A stretch of 64,000 nucleotides of DNA, from the NCBI GenBank assembly GCA_033032175.1, contig CM065307.1, positions 8,990,001 to 9,054,000 of the forward strand, given 5' to 3'. The position numbers and the translations under genes were made by a program. A model generated the notes under the pieces. It was not told the DNA's origin. It saw only the letters and a program-made list of their open reading frames with translations, and did no database searches. Shown here one piece after another: positions 1 to 11,965 of the stretch. Each line of letters begins with the position of its first letter. The stretch's first letter is position 1. This DNA is from Saturnia japonica (taxonomy: Eukaryota > Arthropoda > Insecta > Lepidoptera > Saturniidae).

Positions 1-712
1 GCCTTCAAAGATTTTATTGATTCTGGCTCCTTTAATTTTTTCAGTAATGGAATCATTGAATTACCTATAAAATGGCGAAAGTACATAGATAACACAGTGC
101 TACATACTTAAATTCATTAAATATAATTTAAAAAAAATCGTTTTAATTTTTTCTTAATAAACTCTAATATCTTATGTAAGGACCTAATAATTTTTTTAAT
201 CGGATCATTTAGTTCCATAGAGACCTCCTACCTAACCTAACTTTACCTATTTATAAAAATAATATAGTATAGATATTATAAAAAATATTTTCTATAGGAT
301 TGCACTTTAAAATAATTTTAAACTATTTGAGTCCAAGTCAATTGTCATTAATGTTGAACGCATCATCGTTTGGTAGTGCTAGTACCTACGTTTAATTTTC
401 ACTTTAACTTCTTCAGTGTTGAATATTTACGTACGTATATTCATTTCATTTGCTTGCTTTAAATTCAATTAGCATGTATATATATTTAGTTATATTGAAA
501 ATAAAATAAAATAAACTAATAATTAAAGTAATATTTTATTATTTGTAACCAATTTTATTAACATAGTAATAATTGAAAATAAATAAAACTTTCAAACTTA
601 CAGACATAAAATTAAAAGAAACACAACATATTAGGTACTTCTATTACATTATTTTTTCTGACCTAATTAGGACCTAGGACCTAGTATGTACTCGTATTTA
701 TCCCATTCAAAC

Positions 713-3276
713 TTATAACTTAATGGTTATTGAAAAAATCACACAAACGAAAGTAACCATTATTGTATATTCATGCGCACAACTTGAACAAACCGGTGAA
801 TGCCGATAGATATTAGGTAGATCGAAACTGTAAAACTGCTTCTGAAGGTCATACCACTCCCATCTGTTCATTCTTGACGGTAACCGACGAAGTATTAGGG
901 AAAAAATACCACCGTCCCCTATCTCCGAACAATGATTTATGATCAGCATGTGAGGAGATACTTTTAGGATACGGATAACTTGTGGGTGCCGTGGTGGGTT
1001 ATCTGGATACCACAATTCTGCAGGAATAATAAATATAATACATAAGTATAATTAACATTGTTTACCCATTGATTTATAAATTATTATATAACATGTTATA
1101 TGTATTATTACCTAAGACAAAATATTTTAAAACGAAGTATACTATTAATACATCATTGAAGAGTCAAGACCATGGAACAGAATAAGACTAATAGAAATGT
1201 GAAGTAGATGTGGCGCGTGACATGCCTTAAACAGCAAATCATGGCATAAAGCAATGATGGCTCAGACTATTGTATGGAAATCGCGTCGAACAACGTGTGT
1301 ATATGTGTGTATGTATATATGTATTCTTTATTGCAAAAAAAAATACAATTGGAGGACTTCATGCTATAAAGCATTATCTATGCAAGGTGTGTATAATATT
1401 TAGTAAAAAAAAGAAAAGTCTACACGATATTCAACAGCTCCAAATATAACCTACGTAGCGAATACTTGAAGGAATCCCGAGAGTTGGCTTGTTGAATGTT
1501 GATAGGAAGCGAATTCCACAGTCGTGCTGCTGTTACGGCGAAAGATCGATCGCGGAAATAAGTATGATGACTATTATACTAATACTGAGAATTAAAGAAT
1601 CAGAAGATTTTAGCTGTCTATTGTGTGTATCCGCGAGAAATTTGAAATAATGAATAACTGAGAGCCTTTCATGGGGTAGGCATTCTGTGTGTTGTTTTAG
1701 TGTGTATGTATCTTTGCATTTAGATATGTACGTTTGTAGTGGTGGGAGTATGGATGGGGTAACAAGTGCCATGGCTACAGCGAATTTCGCTTACCTAAAG
1801 ATTTCATTTGTACAGTCTTATTTTCTTCTATGGGAATATACATATTTATTAATAATGTATTCATATCTCTTGCAATTGAAATAAACGCTATTGTCAAAAG
1901 TTGTGTTTAAAAATCAATAAATTAAGACAACTATAACAAATGTAACAATCAACTAACCAATGCCTCTTGCAATCAATTCCTTTTCGATTTGTCTTCTTTG
2001 CTCAGTAACCCAAAGGCCAGGCGCATCGGGCGAATAAACGTATATTTGCTCCATAGTCTGTCCGTCCTCATCCCAAACGACTCGTAGTCGCCTCTCGTCG
2101 TAGATATCTCTTTTTTTCCTCATAACATTTATGTCCAACCAAGATCCAGACATCGGAGTATCCGACCAAGGATTACTTTTATACGATCGCCAATCTTGAT
2201 CCGTGTAGTTCTTTCGTTGAATCTTTAAAAATAATAATAGAAATTAAGTAAATATAAAACTTTAAAATATTGTAATCTCTTATTAACTCCATGCTAATTC
2301 TATAATGGTCTAGTAATAAAAAGTCTCAATAAAATTTTACAACTAAGGTTCCTGTTGGTAAGCGATTACCGTAGCCTTTGGACGCTTATAAGACCAGAGG
2401 TATGCTTAACGGGTTGTCTAACTTGAACCCCCTTTCGCAAGGAGCTCTACTCACCGCAGAAACATAACAAGCTTATTCAGCTACGATCTTCTGTAGGGTG
2501 GAGGTATTTGGAGATAGAGAGATTTCTCTGTACCCTACGTCACTTCTTCTTCTATAGTGTGTTCACATCGGCTAGCACAAATTTAAATTGCATAAAATAG
2601 TATTATAATCATAGGACAGAAATATGGAGTAGATTCGGTAAAATATGTTACTCACAATTTTTCATATTTTTTATTTAAACTGATCTTAAGTGAAGATATG
2701 ACCCAAGATAATAAGACGCGAAGCTTAGTAGAGGACTGGCTCCCAAATGCAGCTGCTACATCACACCTGTAGTTGCTTGGCAACAGATTTTCAACTTGAG
2801 GGTAGTTAGCAAGGTGGGCATTAGAAAATACCCTACCGTTACACATTGATATCATTCATTCACGATAATTTCCTTCACCAAAAGCTCAGGTGCAATGCAA
2901 GGATTCGAACTCACGTCGATCGAATTAACTTTATTAACGAGTTAAAAGTCGACGCAATCCGGATAAAGGCAGGGTAATCAACTGTCAACGACAGACCTTA
3001 ACAAAATGTATCTGATTAGTAAATTTTAATACTCACGGACCAGTCCAGCCAATCGTCTTGTGCTTCAGTTGAAACGTCAGTCACATACAAGGTGACACAA
3101 CCTATCTCATTAGGCTTGTTAGTCATATCGGGGGTGTGTTGAGAGTAGCCAACACCGTACCAGATACCGTAGACATCGTCCATGTTAAAACGATGCGCCC
3201 AGCGAATGCTGTCCCCACATAGCGCTTCAATTTCTAATATAGAGTTGAGGAATAGCAAAAGCGTTGTAAGAAACAT
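713..3276 (-). CDS. lipocalin-like secreted protein, copy 1 (3 exons, 269 aa)
   Basis: Coding exons on the minus strand are 3276-3037, 2222-1958 and 1017-713. Donors are GTGAGT and GTTAGT, acceptors TTTAAAG and TTCCTGCAG, and phases 0 and 1 join without a stop. The protein starts with a hydrophobic signal peptide (about residues 1-18, MFLTTLLLFLNS...) followed by a Cys. Exon 1 then carries the lipocalin first-strand signature (GIWYGVGY). Exon 3 carries a strand-like ILKVSPHMLIINHC segment, a Cys pair near the C terminus (CSSC) and a hydrophobic tail of about 17 residues that ends the protein. The fold (calycin barrel binding small hydrophobic ligands) is inferred from the GxWY signature, the paired cysteines and the sister gene at 5.4-7.6 kb. 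The terminal hydrophobic stretch may be a GPI-anchor signal, as in Lazarillo-type insect lipocalins. The ligand is unknown. The ATG at 3276 is chosen because it begins the signal peptide. Confidence 0.72.
1330..1760 (-). mobile_element. 3' fragment of a non-LTR retrotransposon
   Basis: Read on the minus strand, 1545-1425 encodes a stretch beginning RSFAVTAARLWNSLP and ending at a stop. This resembles the C-terminal tail of reverse transcriptases from Jockey/CR1-like non-LTR elements, where an AARLWNSLP-type motif is common. Upstream reading (1760-1560) is in another frame and interrupted, so the copy is 5'-truncated and shifted. It lies in intron 2 of the first lipocalin gene. The clade is inferred from memory of the motif only. 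Confidence 0.5.
2345..2545. repeat. interspersed repeat family A, copy 1
   Basis: A block with GGTAAGCGATTACCGTAGCC, then TTGAACCCCCTTTCGCAAGG and AGGGTGGAGGTATTTGG. The same succession of words occurs at 4965-5225 and, inverted, at 8185-8445. It lies in intron 1 of lipocalin copy 1 and has no coding potential of its own. It resembles a short interspersed repeat widespread in moths, but I cannot assign a family name. Confidence 0.6.
2690..2960 (-). repeat. tRNA-derived SINE-like repeat (family B), partial
   Basis: Shares blocks with the fuller copy at 62378-62640: ACTGGCTC...GCAGCTGC, ATTTTCAACTTGAGGG and the B-box-like word at 2901-2911, which is GTTCGAATCC read on the minus strand. The tRNA-like head beyond the B box is diverged. 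Lies in intron 1 of the first lipocalin gene. Confidence 0.5.
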
Positions 3277-4279
3277 GATCACACGTTGAGTAATTCGAGA
3301 ATATAGGGCGAAACGTCTCTGCAACGAGCGAGGTAGAGTCAATTAGCAAATTACTACAGCTCCTACAGGTAAAGTCGTGCAGTACCCTCAGTACAAAGAT
3401 GATTCATTGAGCGCATCGTCATTTGTCAAATTGGTTAATTTCATAGATAATGGTCAAATATTTAAACGGTTTTTTTTTTCCTTTTTAATAATTTATTTTG
3501 TATTCTTTTGTTAAATGAAAAAGAAGGCCAAATTATCATTGAAATTTACTTTCATTTTCTTTGAAGTTTCTAAAAGGAAATAATATGAAAATTTTAGGTG
3601 TCTACAATATTATGAAAAATATTTAAAGTACGAATTAGAACAGCGCAAAGTGGATCACATATTTGGATATGACACAAACAGAAAAATGAATAAAATAAAA
3701 GAAAAATCACATACATGGGCCCTGAAAAAATTTCAATCCTTTTTGGGCAGTTCTCCATTAATGATTAAAAATAAATGTGATTTTTTTTTTTTCATAAGTA
3801 TTATATATTTTGCATTTTTTTTATGTACTATTTTTTCCCCAAAAAAAGGTGGCAAACCTAAACAGGAATAAGTGACGATCTGACCCATTACATTAACACG
3901 CCTAGCTTAGAAGGACTGGCTCTCAATTGCAGCTGCCGGAATATAGTTTTTCATCTACAAAATTAAAAAATACATTTTCAATTTAGGCCCTAAAAAGGCA
4001 CACGAATGAAACACTACCACCGGATTGAGAAACATCTGAACCACAATAGGAGAATCCGGCAAAATACTCGATAGGGTTTACCAACATTAATAATTTTATT
4101 TTTTACTGTGCAAGTAATATTTACAGTTCTTTTTATATTACTTTTAATGTGTGTATAGACACAACACTATCATTCACGTAATTCATCGTATTCGTCCTTG
4201 AACTTATTGACCGGCAACTCGGTTATGTACTTTGGTACTGAATTATAGAAACTAACTTAGCTAATGGCTAAGAAACTTT

Positions 4280-4445
4280 TATTAGTCTTACTAAGTGTAA
4301 AACTTGAGGGTGGTAGCTAGCTAGGTGGATATTAGAAAATACCCTACCACCATGTTATGTATTCATCACGATCTTTTATTAACCGAAAGTTCAGACTCAT
4401 TGTAGAAGTCGAACCTATATCGATCGACGCGGTGTCCAATACAAT
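4280..4445 (-). repeat. SINE-like repeat (family B), fragment
   Basis: Contains the family B blocks AACTTGAGGGTGGTAGCTAG, GAAAATACCCTACCACC and a degraded B-box region ending near ATCGATCGACGCGGTG. A shorter piece of the same family (CGCCTAGCTTAGAAGGACTGG) sits at 3898-3945, so one insertion may have been split by later sequence. Confidence 0.5.
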
Positions 4446-4964
4446 ACGTTACATCGCTTTATGTGTATGGTTTTCGCACTTGTCGCACCGTCACGTCACC
4501 GCGACGTTGGCATAGACATTATAATGCATCACTACTATTTTTCATATGAAAACAAAAATAATTTGTCACCTGCTATATTGAATCCAAAATAACTGCTACA
4601 TATAATAAAGTATGTGTTCACTTCAATTCCATATGTGCAATAAAAACAATGAACTTTTTTTGGTCTCCTACTATAATAGATAGCGTCATTATATGAATTC
4701 ATATCACTGAATAGCAAATTAAAACATAAAAAATTGTTTTATACATATGAAATTCATTTATCGCAGGGAAAATAACAGTGATAAAAATATAATTTCACAG
4801 CTGTGGTAATTAATTTTAAATAGCGTTAATTTCCATGCCTACCGCGTCATGAACAAGAACCACTACCAATTTCACATTTTTTTTATTGTTCAGCAGTATC
4901 TACCGCCTATAGATAAAACTCTGGCTTATGAATCTTTTCTTTATACAACTAAGCTGACATACAA

Positions 4965-5225
4965 GCATACGGCCCGCCTGATGGTAAGCGGCTACCGTAG
5001 CCTATGATGGCTTGTATTACCATAGGTATTACTAGCGCATTACCGACTTTGAACCCCCTACCCCAAGGAGCTATGGAAACCTTGCTCATCGCAAGAAGAC
5101 GACGCAAAGTCATTTGGCTACGATTTTCTGCAGGGTGGAGGTATTTCACCAGTCGAACTGCCCCAATTGGAGAGAAGTCTTCAAAGAAATTTCTTTGCCG
5201 TACCTCTCTTTGAATCCCCCTTCCC
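4965..5225. repeat. interspersed repeat family A, copy 2 (longest)
   Basis: The best-preserved copy of the repeat also found at 2345-2545 and inverted at 8185-8445: CCTGATGGTAAGCGGCTACC, then TTGAACCCCCTACCCCAAGG, then GCAGGGTGGAGGTATTTCAC. The open frames on both strands here are simply the repeat being read and are not genes. It lies between lipocalin copies 1 and 2. Confidence 0.62.
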
Positions 5226-5445
5226 CAAGGACATGACATTCGTATGCCATACCTGTGGCTCTATAGATTTTTACTTAATCTTCCTATATACTCGGTTATA
5301 TATTTAATAGGACATGAAAAAAACACTTTTTATAAATAAATATATTTCTACTGTCATAATTTCAGACTAATATACAAAAAATACATAATTATGGTTATTA
5401 CCAAGAAATAATTTTTATATGTAAATTATATTCTCAATTTAACAT

Positions 5446-7584
5446 TTAAATATTACATCTCCAAACACAGATAAAAATAAATAGAAACAAAACGCATGAC
5501 ATCTTAAATCTAGGAGCGGAATTTTCACAAACTCGCTTTAAAGCAGACGTGGACAGATTTTTCATAGTGAACACGTTATGGATGTTCGCAAGATCCTCAG
5601 GGGTAAGCTGATTTTCGTTTCTTGATAGCACTACACTGAAGAGTTGCGAGCTCGGCAGCCGCAAACAGAAGTTCAACACGAGGTGGTTGCTTGCTACCTT
5701 CAAGACTTGTATAACTCCGCCGAAGGAACGATACATTTGGTCGACAGCTGCAATCATATTAATAAATCAGTATCAAATATTATGGTGTCATATCATGACG
5801 TCAATTAAATTTAATTTGGATAAACGTTATTACACTTCTAACTAAATATTATTATGAATATTTGATTACTTCATTCAATAATAGCATACATTTGAAAAAT
5901 CATACTGTGATTTTAATTCATTTTATGAAGCACATCGTGGACATAAGTCTAGATAAAGGCCTGAGACTCTATTTTATACCAGTACGTCACGATAAAGTTT
6001 TTCCATAACATATAATAGCAAATTAAAAACTGATTAAAAAAACGAAAATCGATGAGTCATACTTAAATGAAAATTTTACTTACAACCATAAGGCAAATCC
6101 GTTTGCCAGAATCCTTTGTGAGATGTGTTAACTTTGATATGGTAGTCGTCTTTATAGAGGCCTTCATGCCATTCCAAGACAAAATGTCGTATGCGATATT
6201 GTTCTGGGAAGCCGACGTTGTACTGCCGATTCACATAAGGTGCATTCGACAACACTGGATATGGAGTAGGTGGTGTGGGCTGGAAAAGAAAATTCACAAA
6301 CTAATTATGTTATTATAGTTACGATACACTAATATTAAAAAGTTCAAGAGATTGTTTCTTGGAACGTACTAATCTCTGGAGTTACCGGACAGATTTGAAA
6401 AAATATTTTTTCATTTAATAGTCTGGGCGACTAAACTGTGCTCGGTGTCTTTAAAAAAAACCATGTATTTAGGTAAACTTGGAATGTAAAACACTATCCA
6501 AATACAATGTTTCATCCAAATCGTTTAAGCCGTTTCTGAGAAATCAATTACATATCTACATTAATAAATCTGTACTTCTATCTGTACATGTGATTCTTTT
6601 GCAAATTTCCCGATATATATACTATATAAAGGAAACTAATCACAAATACGCCTTACAGGTACTGTTAGTGTTTTAAATGGTAACAAAAAAGGTGGAACTA
6701 ATATATTAAATGAATTAACTTATTCATTTCTAAAATAAAAAAAAATTGTTAAAAGAAAATTTGAAGTTCATTCAAAAACATTGTTTCTCTTTTTATAGCA
6801 ACCGTTATTGTGGCCGAGTTTAATAATAAAAAGTATGATCCTATTTTATTAAAATAAACGTATTCTTACGAAGTACTAACTCTATTTGAATAAAAAGAGA
6901 AAAAGATTGTGTGTTCCCATGTAGAAAAAGTTAGACTTCTTTGTCGTAACAAACCAAAAATAGCTGCAAAAATGTTATCGCGCGTGCAAACAAAACGTTG
7001 AAGTTCGCCTCTAATAATAATAATGTGAATTCAATTTACTGACTTACTTTTACGCAATAAGTAAAAGTCAGTAAAATGAATTTACATTATTATCATAAAT
7101 GACTAACTTCATCATGTTGCAGTTTGATTACATGATACGCACGCAGCTCTCAACTTAAAAGCGCCAAAAGTAGTGTAACTTCAAAAATATGAAGATATTT
7201 TTAACGATAACCAATAAAGCAATTTTTGTCAATTTCTGAAAAAAAAGTGATAAACATTTTGATGTTATATAAATTCTTGAAATGATTACTATTTAAACTG
7301 AAAGAAAATAAATTAAATTTCTAAAAGTCACTCACTAAATTTCCAGTTAACAGACCACCTTCTACGTAATCTTTGAACTTTCTTATTTGTATAACAGGAC
7401 AGTTTGGATTGTAGTCGGTTTTTGTTTTATTTTCTTTATGATAAATATACTCGTGTATGTACCACATTCCTAATAGCGCTTCTTCGTCATAATCCTGAAT
7501 TGGATTCAAATTTTGACAATAATTCATATTTGATCCATAAATTGTCATAAAAAAGAACACAACTAAGACTAATATCACTCTCAT
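5446..7584 (-). CDS. lipocalin-like secreted protein, copy 2 (3 exons, 248 aa)
   Basis: Exons are 7584-7336, 6279-6084 and 5747-5446, with donors GTGAGT and GTAAGT and acceptors TTTTCCAG and GATTGCAG. Phases are 0 then 1, identical to copy 1, so the two genes share exon structure as well as sequence pattern. The N terminus is a signal peptide (MRVILVLVVFFFMTIYG). The lipocalin entry motif follows (LLGMWYIHEY), then a Cys about 30 residues later (NPNCPVIQI). Exon 3 has GVIQVLKVASNHLVLNFC, closely matching the corresponding strand of copy 1, then a Cys near residue 225. The protein ends in a Cys-containing hydrophobic tail of about 15 residues. Role, ligand and tissue are unknown. The shared intron phases make tandem duplication the simplest origin. 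The tail again suggests a GPI signal or membrane anchor, which is an inference. Confidence 0.75.
7014..7096. repeat. long near-perfect hairpin
   Basis: An arm of about 37 nt (AATAATAATGTGAATTCAAT...CTTTTAC) is followed by a short GCAATAA loop and its near-perfect reverse complement (GTAAAAGTCAGT...ATTATTAT). It lies in intron 1 of lipocalin copy 2. A related half-site (TAATGTAAATTCATTTTACTGA) recurs at about 46811-46832, so this is likely part of a dispersed element rather than a structure specific to the gene. Confidence 0.6.
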
Positions 7585-8184
7585 TATTAAAAAAAATCTC
7601 AGCTAGTGAAACGCATAAGACAAAAACACTATAATTTCATAATGTGGTATAAATGTATTCGAACTGTGCATTTAAAGACTTCCTAGCTTCCCACGAATGA
7701 CACTACTGACCTATCAATTGACACCGCCAACCCCATTTCCTGAATGAGTAATTTTTAAAAGTAGCAAGTATATCCAGAATTGTAGTGCAAGAGAAGAAAA
7801 TGACGAACTGTATCTTATTTTTACCGATAGTAAAATCTATGAAAACTATATCGTATATCTTATTATATTAAGTGAGCAATTCTTGTGTATATTATATATG
7901 TAATTGGTTTCTCGGATACGGCTCTAACGATTTCGATGAAACTTTGCCTTTAGATAATGTTTTGTATTCCAAATTTACCTAGATAAGTGTTATTTTTTTG
8001 TAAGTCACCGAGCAAATTTTTATTATTAAAGGTTACAATTTTTCATATACATTTCAACATATGCAATGAAATACGTAGTTAGGTACTCGATATTCGTGAT
8101 AGCACAGTAGTTACAAAAAACAAGTACTACATTGTTTTACTTACAAAACATACCTTGAGGTATCGTTTGAAGCTTTAGCACAAT

Positions 8185-8445
8185 TGTAAACTTACAAGAG
8201 ATGTTGGCACAGAGAAATTTCTTTGGAGATTTTTCTCAACTTGGGGCAGCCCGACTTTTGGAATAACCTCCACCGTATAGAAGATTGCAGCCAAATAAGC
8301 TAGTGTAAGTGTTCCTGGGTTGAGTAGGATTTCTAGAGCTCTTTGGGGTTCAAGGTCCACAAGGCGCTAGTGATACTTATGTATGGCATTACAGGCGTCC
8401 ATAATCTACGGTAGTCGCTTACCATTGGGCAGGCCTTATGCTTGT
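8185..8445. repeat. interspersed repeat family A, copy 3 (inverted)
   Basis: Reverse complement of the family A blocks: GAGATTTTTCTCAACTTGGG, CTGGGTTGAGTAGGATTTC and GGTAGTCGCTTACCATTGGG. Lies between the third lipocalin copy and copy 2. The 61-codon frame across it is the repeat and not a gene. Confidence 0.58.
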
Positions 8446-8517
8446 TTGCCGCATTTTTTAAATAAAAAAATTACTTTTCTTAAATAATAATACTTAATAT
8501 ATATGTATTTGTAAATA

Positions 8518-9114
8518 TTAAGCAAACATGAAATAGGTATTGTAGTTAGATGTTGGGTCAAAATTAAAGTCTATTTTTAAGCCTAACGTGGTATGGCTGG
8601 TATGTACACTCGCTGAACAGTAAACAAAGGAATCACGAGAGCGAACGACCATCACACACATAATAACAAAGCCATCACTTTGACTAGCTATAGTGTATCG
8701 AATTTCAGGATAAAGAAACAAGTAACCTTTGCTGTGATAGCTTTGTAGGAAGTCATGATCTCAATTAACGTAACTTTGCAGAAGTCGAATAAAAAATTTA
8801 ATAATTATGATAAATTAATTAAATAAGTTAAATGTAAATTATATAAACAAATCACTAACCTCAATATAAAGTTCCCTTATATCAATATGAAAACACTCTT
8901 TCGTGTATTCTATTTTATATTCGCCTTTCAAATGTGGTATTTTTTCGACACCATACCAAACACCAGAGATCTGATCCAAATTTATGTCACCATAATATGG
9001 AGATAAATCATCACAATATTTGTGAATATCAAAATTATAGTTATTTTGCCCGTAACCGTAAGATTCCACTAATCCCAAACATGAAAAGATTATTAAAACC
9101 AAAATGCTTTCCAT
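8518..9114 (-). pseudogene. lipocalin-like copy 3, apparently lacking the middle exon
   Basis: Exon 1 (9114-8860) is well preserved: ATG, signal peptide MESILVLIIFSCLGLVES, a Cys, the lipocalin signature (ISGVWYGVEKIP), the second Cys (KECFHIDI) and a GTTAGT donor in phase 0, as in copies 1 and 2. An open frame from about 8750 to 8518 resembles exon 3 of the sisters (a strand-like SDGFVIMCVMVV plus a Cys) and would be entered in phase 1 after the AG at about 8752. The roughly 200-265-nt exon 2 found in both sisters is absent, because only about 105 bp separate the two parts. Splicing exon 1 straight to this exon changes frame and stops after about 23 codons. Either the gene is dead, makes a truncated protein, or uses a splice path I cannot see. 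The GTG upstream of the ATG was not taken as start. Confidence 0.55.
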
Positions 9115-9209
9115 CGCAACCACTGGTCAAAGATAAACCCGGATATAGACGGATAACTTTTCGGATAAAGAGAACCGGCAGTACCAGGCAACTATAAGTT
9201 TAAAAAGGT

Positions 9210-10830
9210 ACTTTAAGGATTAATCCAATGGATAGAATGACTTCGGATTGTCCCGATGTGGTAGACGCCTACCAAATGAACCGCGCACAGTGCGCCGAAG
9301 GTAATTTACTAGTTATACGGTAACATACGTACTTCCTTAATAAGCATCAACACGTCGACAGGCCCCTTCATACATGATGAGAATATTTATTTATACACGA
9401 CTAGATTATTTCAAATTCAAGTCCACTTACAATATTTTCCACACTAGTAATACACACTTTACTTAGTAGTAAACACTTTCTTTTAATTTAAAATATAAAA
9501 TTTCAATTGTATTTTAAGTATATATGAAATAAAATATAACTCTTCTACTCTTTATAGATTTTCCTTTCTGGGCTTATTTTTCTTGAGAACACGCTTTTCG
9601 TGGCATACTAGTGTACTAGGACACCAGAACTGGCAGAATGTAGGATAAAGAAAATCAATACCTTGGAATGACGTCATACTGGATGTATATTATTATATTG
9701 ATCGCGTTGCTATTAGACGCGTCAGTGTTTTTATTGATCTGCTAATGGTTGTCGCCACGCGAGTTTAAGTGTAATGCTTATTATTGATATTTTGTATTTT
9801 ATTATAACTAACAGCTGATGGGTAATAGGGATGAATAACTTGCATGCATGTATGCATGCCAGGTGATAAAACAATTCCTAAATGATAACATAATTATAAG
9901 TAACAAAGTAAAATAAGATTATTAGTTTTAATATTTATCACCCCAGCCCTTGATAATTGAAGTATTGGCAATTTCAAACGCCAAGAAATGTACTTATGTA
10001 TTTTTATCACTAGATGGTAATACAACAGAACGATTTCTTGTCAACATTTTCTCACGATGTTTATCTTTTCACAATTAGCTAAAAGATTTTAAAAAGCTCT
10101 AAGCCTTGCAATACGAGGACTAGGAGACATTTATCAAAATACCACTAATTCACCATACACCATCAAGTACCTAATGTTTTATCTACATAACAATAATAAA
10201 CTATGCTTGCAACTAAATCTATAAAACCAGTGTACTATAGAAAAAAAAACCATTAAATTGTATTTCATTATATACTGTTATATGAGAACAAAATTAACAA
10301 ACGTTCTAGTTCTGTGGAAAAAAATTGTCGTAGCATGCAACATTATATGTAAAATAGAGCAGGACGGAGGTATGTGCTAAGAGAAATGATTAAAAACTCT
10401 ATATCAATCTAGATACCCATAGGTTTATAGATTTTTAAGAAGATTAATTTAGTGTAATATCACTTTTAGTATGTAGTTTTAAAACGATGTTCCTTATCTA
10501 TTTAATAAATATCACCTACACTAATATAAATGCAATAGTAACTATGTATGTATGTTTGCTCTGAGCCTATTCAATTAAGTTTGGCATGGAGATAACCTAG
10601 AACCTGGAGTAGGACGTATTACGAAAAACACTGCATTTCGTGCAATTCGCGGAAAAATACTCCTGACTTACCAATAGCGCACAGCTTCGGCAATATTCGT
10701 GCACAGGGAAATTTATTCCCTCTAAATTACTCTAAAAGGACTAAAACTAGTATGAATACTAAGATGCAAGATCCTGACAAAACATAAATTCAAATCATCA
10801 TAGTTAAAAAATGCAAATAGTTGGACCGCA
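9210..10830. other. intergenic, no gene seen
   Basis: AT-rich sequence upstream of the third lipocalin copy. A fragment at 10505-10760 begins with a Helitron-like word (ACACTAATATAAATG) and continues with wording common in lepidopteran repeats (GTATGTTTGCTCTGAGCC). No open frame with recognisable protein content was found on either strand. Confidence 0.5.
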
Positions 10831-11965
10831 ATAAACAAACTATGTACTACGAATGGTTATGGAAAAACAGACAAGACGCGAAAAGACCTATTGAAATTAA
10901 ATACTTTTATTTGTAATTATTTTTTTTATTTTCACGAGTAGTAAAATATTAAATCAAATGTCACAATCAAAACGTAAAATGTTAAACTCACACTAAGGAA
11001 ACTGTATGTATGTATAAGAATGGCTACGCACATAAAAACAAGCAGGAGGTGAAAATACCTATTCGAATTAAATACTCTTATTCCATAATAATAATAATAA
11101 TTTATTGGAACCATAAATCATGTTATAACAAGAAACAAAAATGTTTGAAATTAGCTACATTAGTGATGACTGTGTCGCAACTAATAGCGCCCACTTCCAG
11201 GCAATATAATAGTAGGGTCTGATTTCCATAATATAATGAAAACACAACAAAAAATTTACATTCTTCCATTAAATGAGCAATATTTAGATTTGTAGAGATT
11301 ACTGTAATGTACTATTACTGTATTTATATGTAATGAATACTTACTTTACACGACTAGTAAAATGTAAATAGCAAAAGGTTGAACTCTCAGTAAGGAAACT
11401 ACGTACTACGAATAGCTACGGAAAAAGAAGCAGGGCATGCAGTGTACATATACGAGTTAAATACAAAAAGCCACAGTCAATACATACAAAAAGTTGATTT
11501 ATAGTAAGGAGTTTCCTTCCTGCTAACGTGCTACGAATTGCTACGGAAAAATATACAGGACGCGAAAAAACTTATGGAGTTAAATATTTTATTTGTAATG
11601 ATTATTTATTTTGCACAGCTAGTAAACTAAAAATTCAAATCGTCACAGTCACAATACACACAAAAAGTTGAACTCACAGTATGGAAACTACGTACTACGA
11701 ATGGCTACGAAATATCAAACAGGACGTGAAAAGACCTGTTACAGTTAAATACTTTTTCTTGTAACGTTTTTTTTTATTTTGCACGACTAGTAAAATAAAA
11801 AATCTAATAGTCAGAGTTAAAACAAGCAAAAAGATGAACTCACAGTAAGAAAACTATGTACTACGAATGGCTAAGGAAAACAAATAGGACGCTAAAAGAC
11901 ATATTGAAATTAAATACTTTAAATTGCAATAATTATTTATTTTGCACGACTATTTCAATTATAGA
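10830..11965. repeat. degenerate tandem array, roughly 130-170-bp units
   Basis: The landmark CTACGAATGGCTACGGAAAA recurs, with mismatches, near 10847, 11017, 11406, 11535, 11694 and 11860. Between landmarks the same order of blocks repeats: AGGACGCGAAAAGACCT, TTAAATACTTTTATTTGTAA, TTTTGCACGACTAGTAAAAT, CACAGTCAAAACA and GTTGAACTCACAGTAAGGAAACTA. Spacing between neighbouring landmarks runs from about 130 to 170 bp, with one larger gap (11.05-11.38 kb) filled by diverged units. There is no coding content. It reads as an old satellite-like array or the internal repeats of a transposon. Confidence 0.72.
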
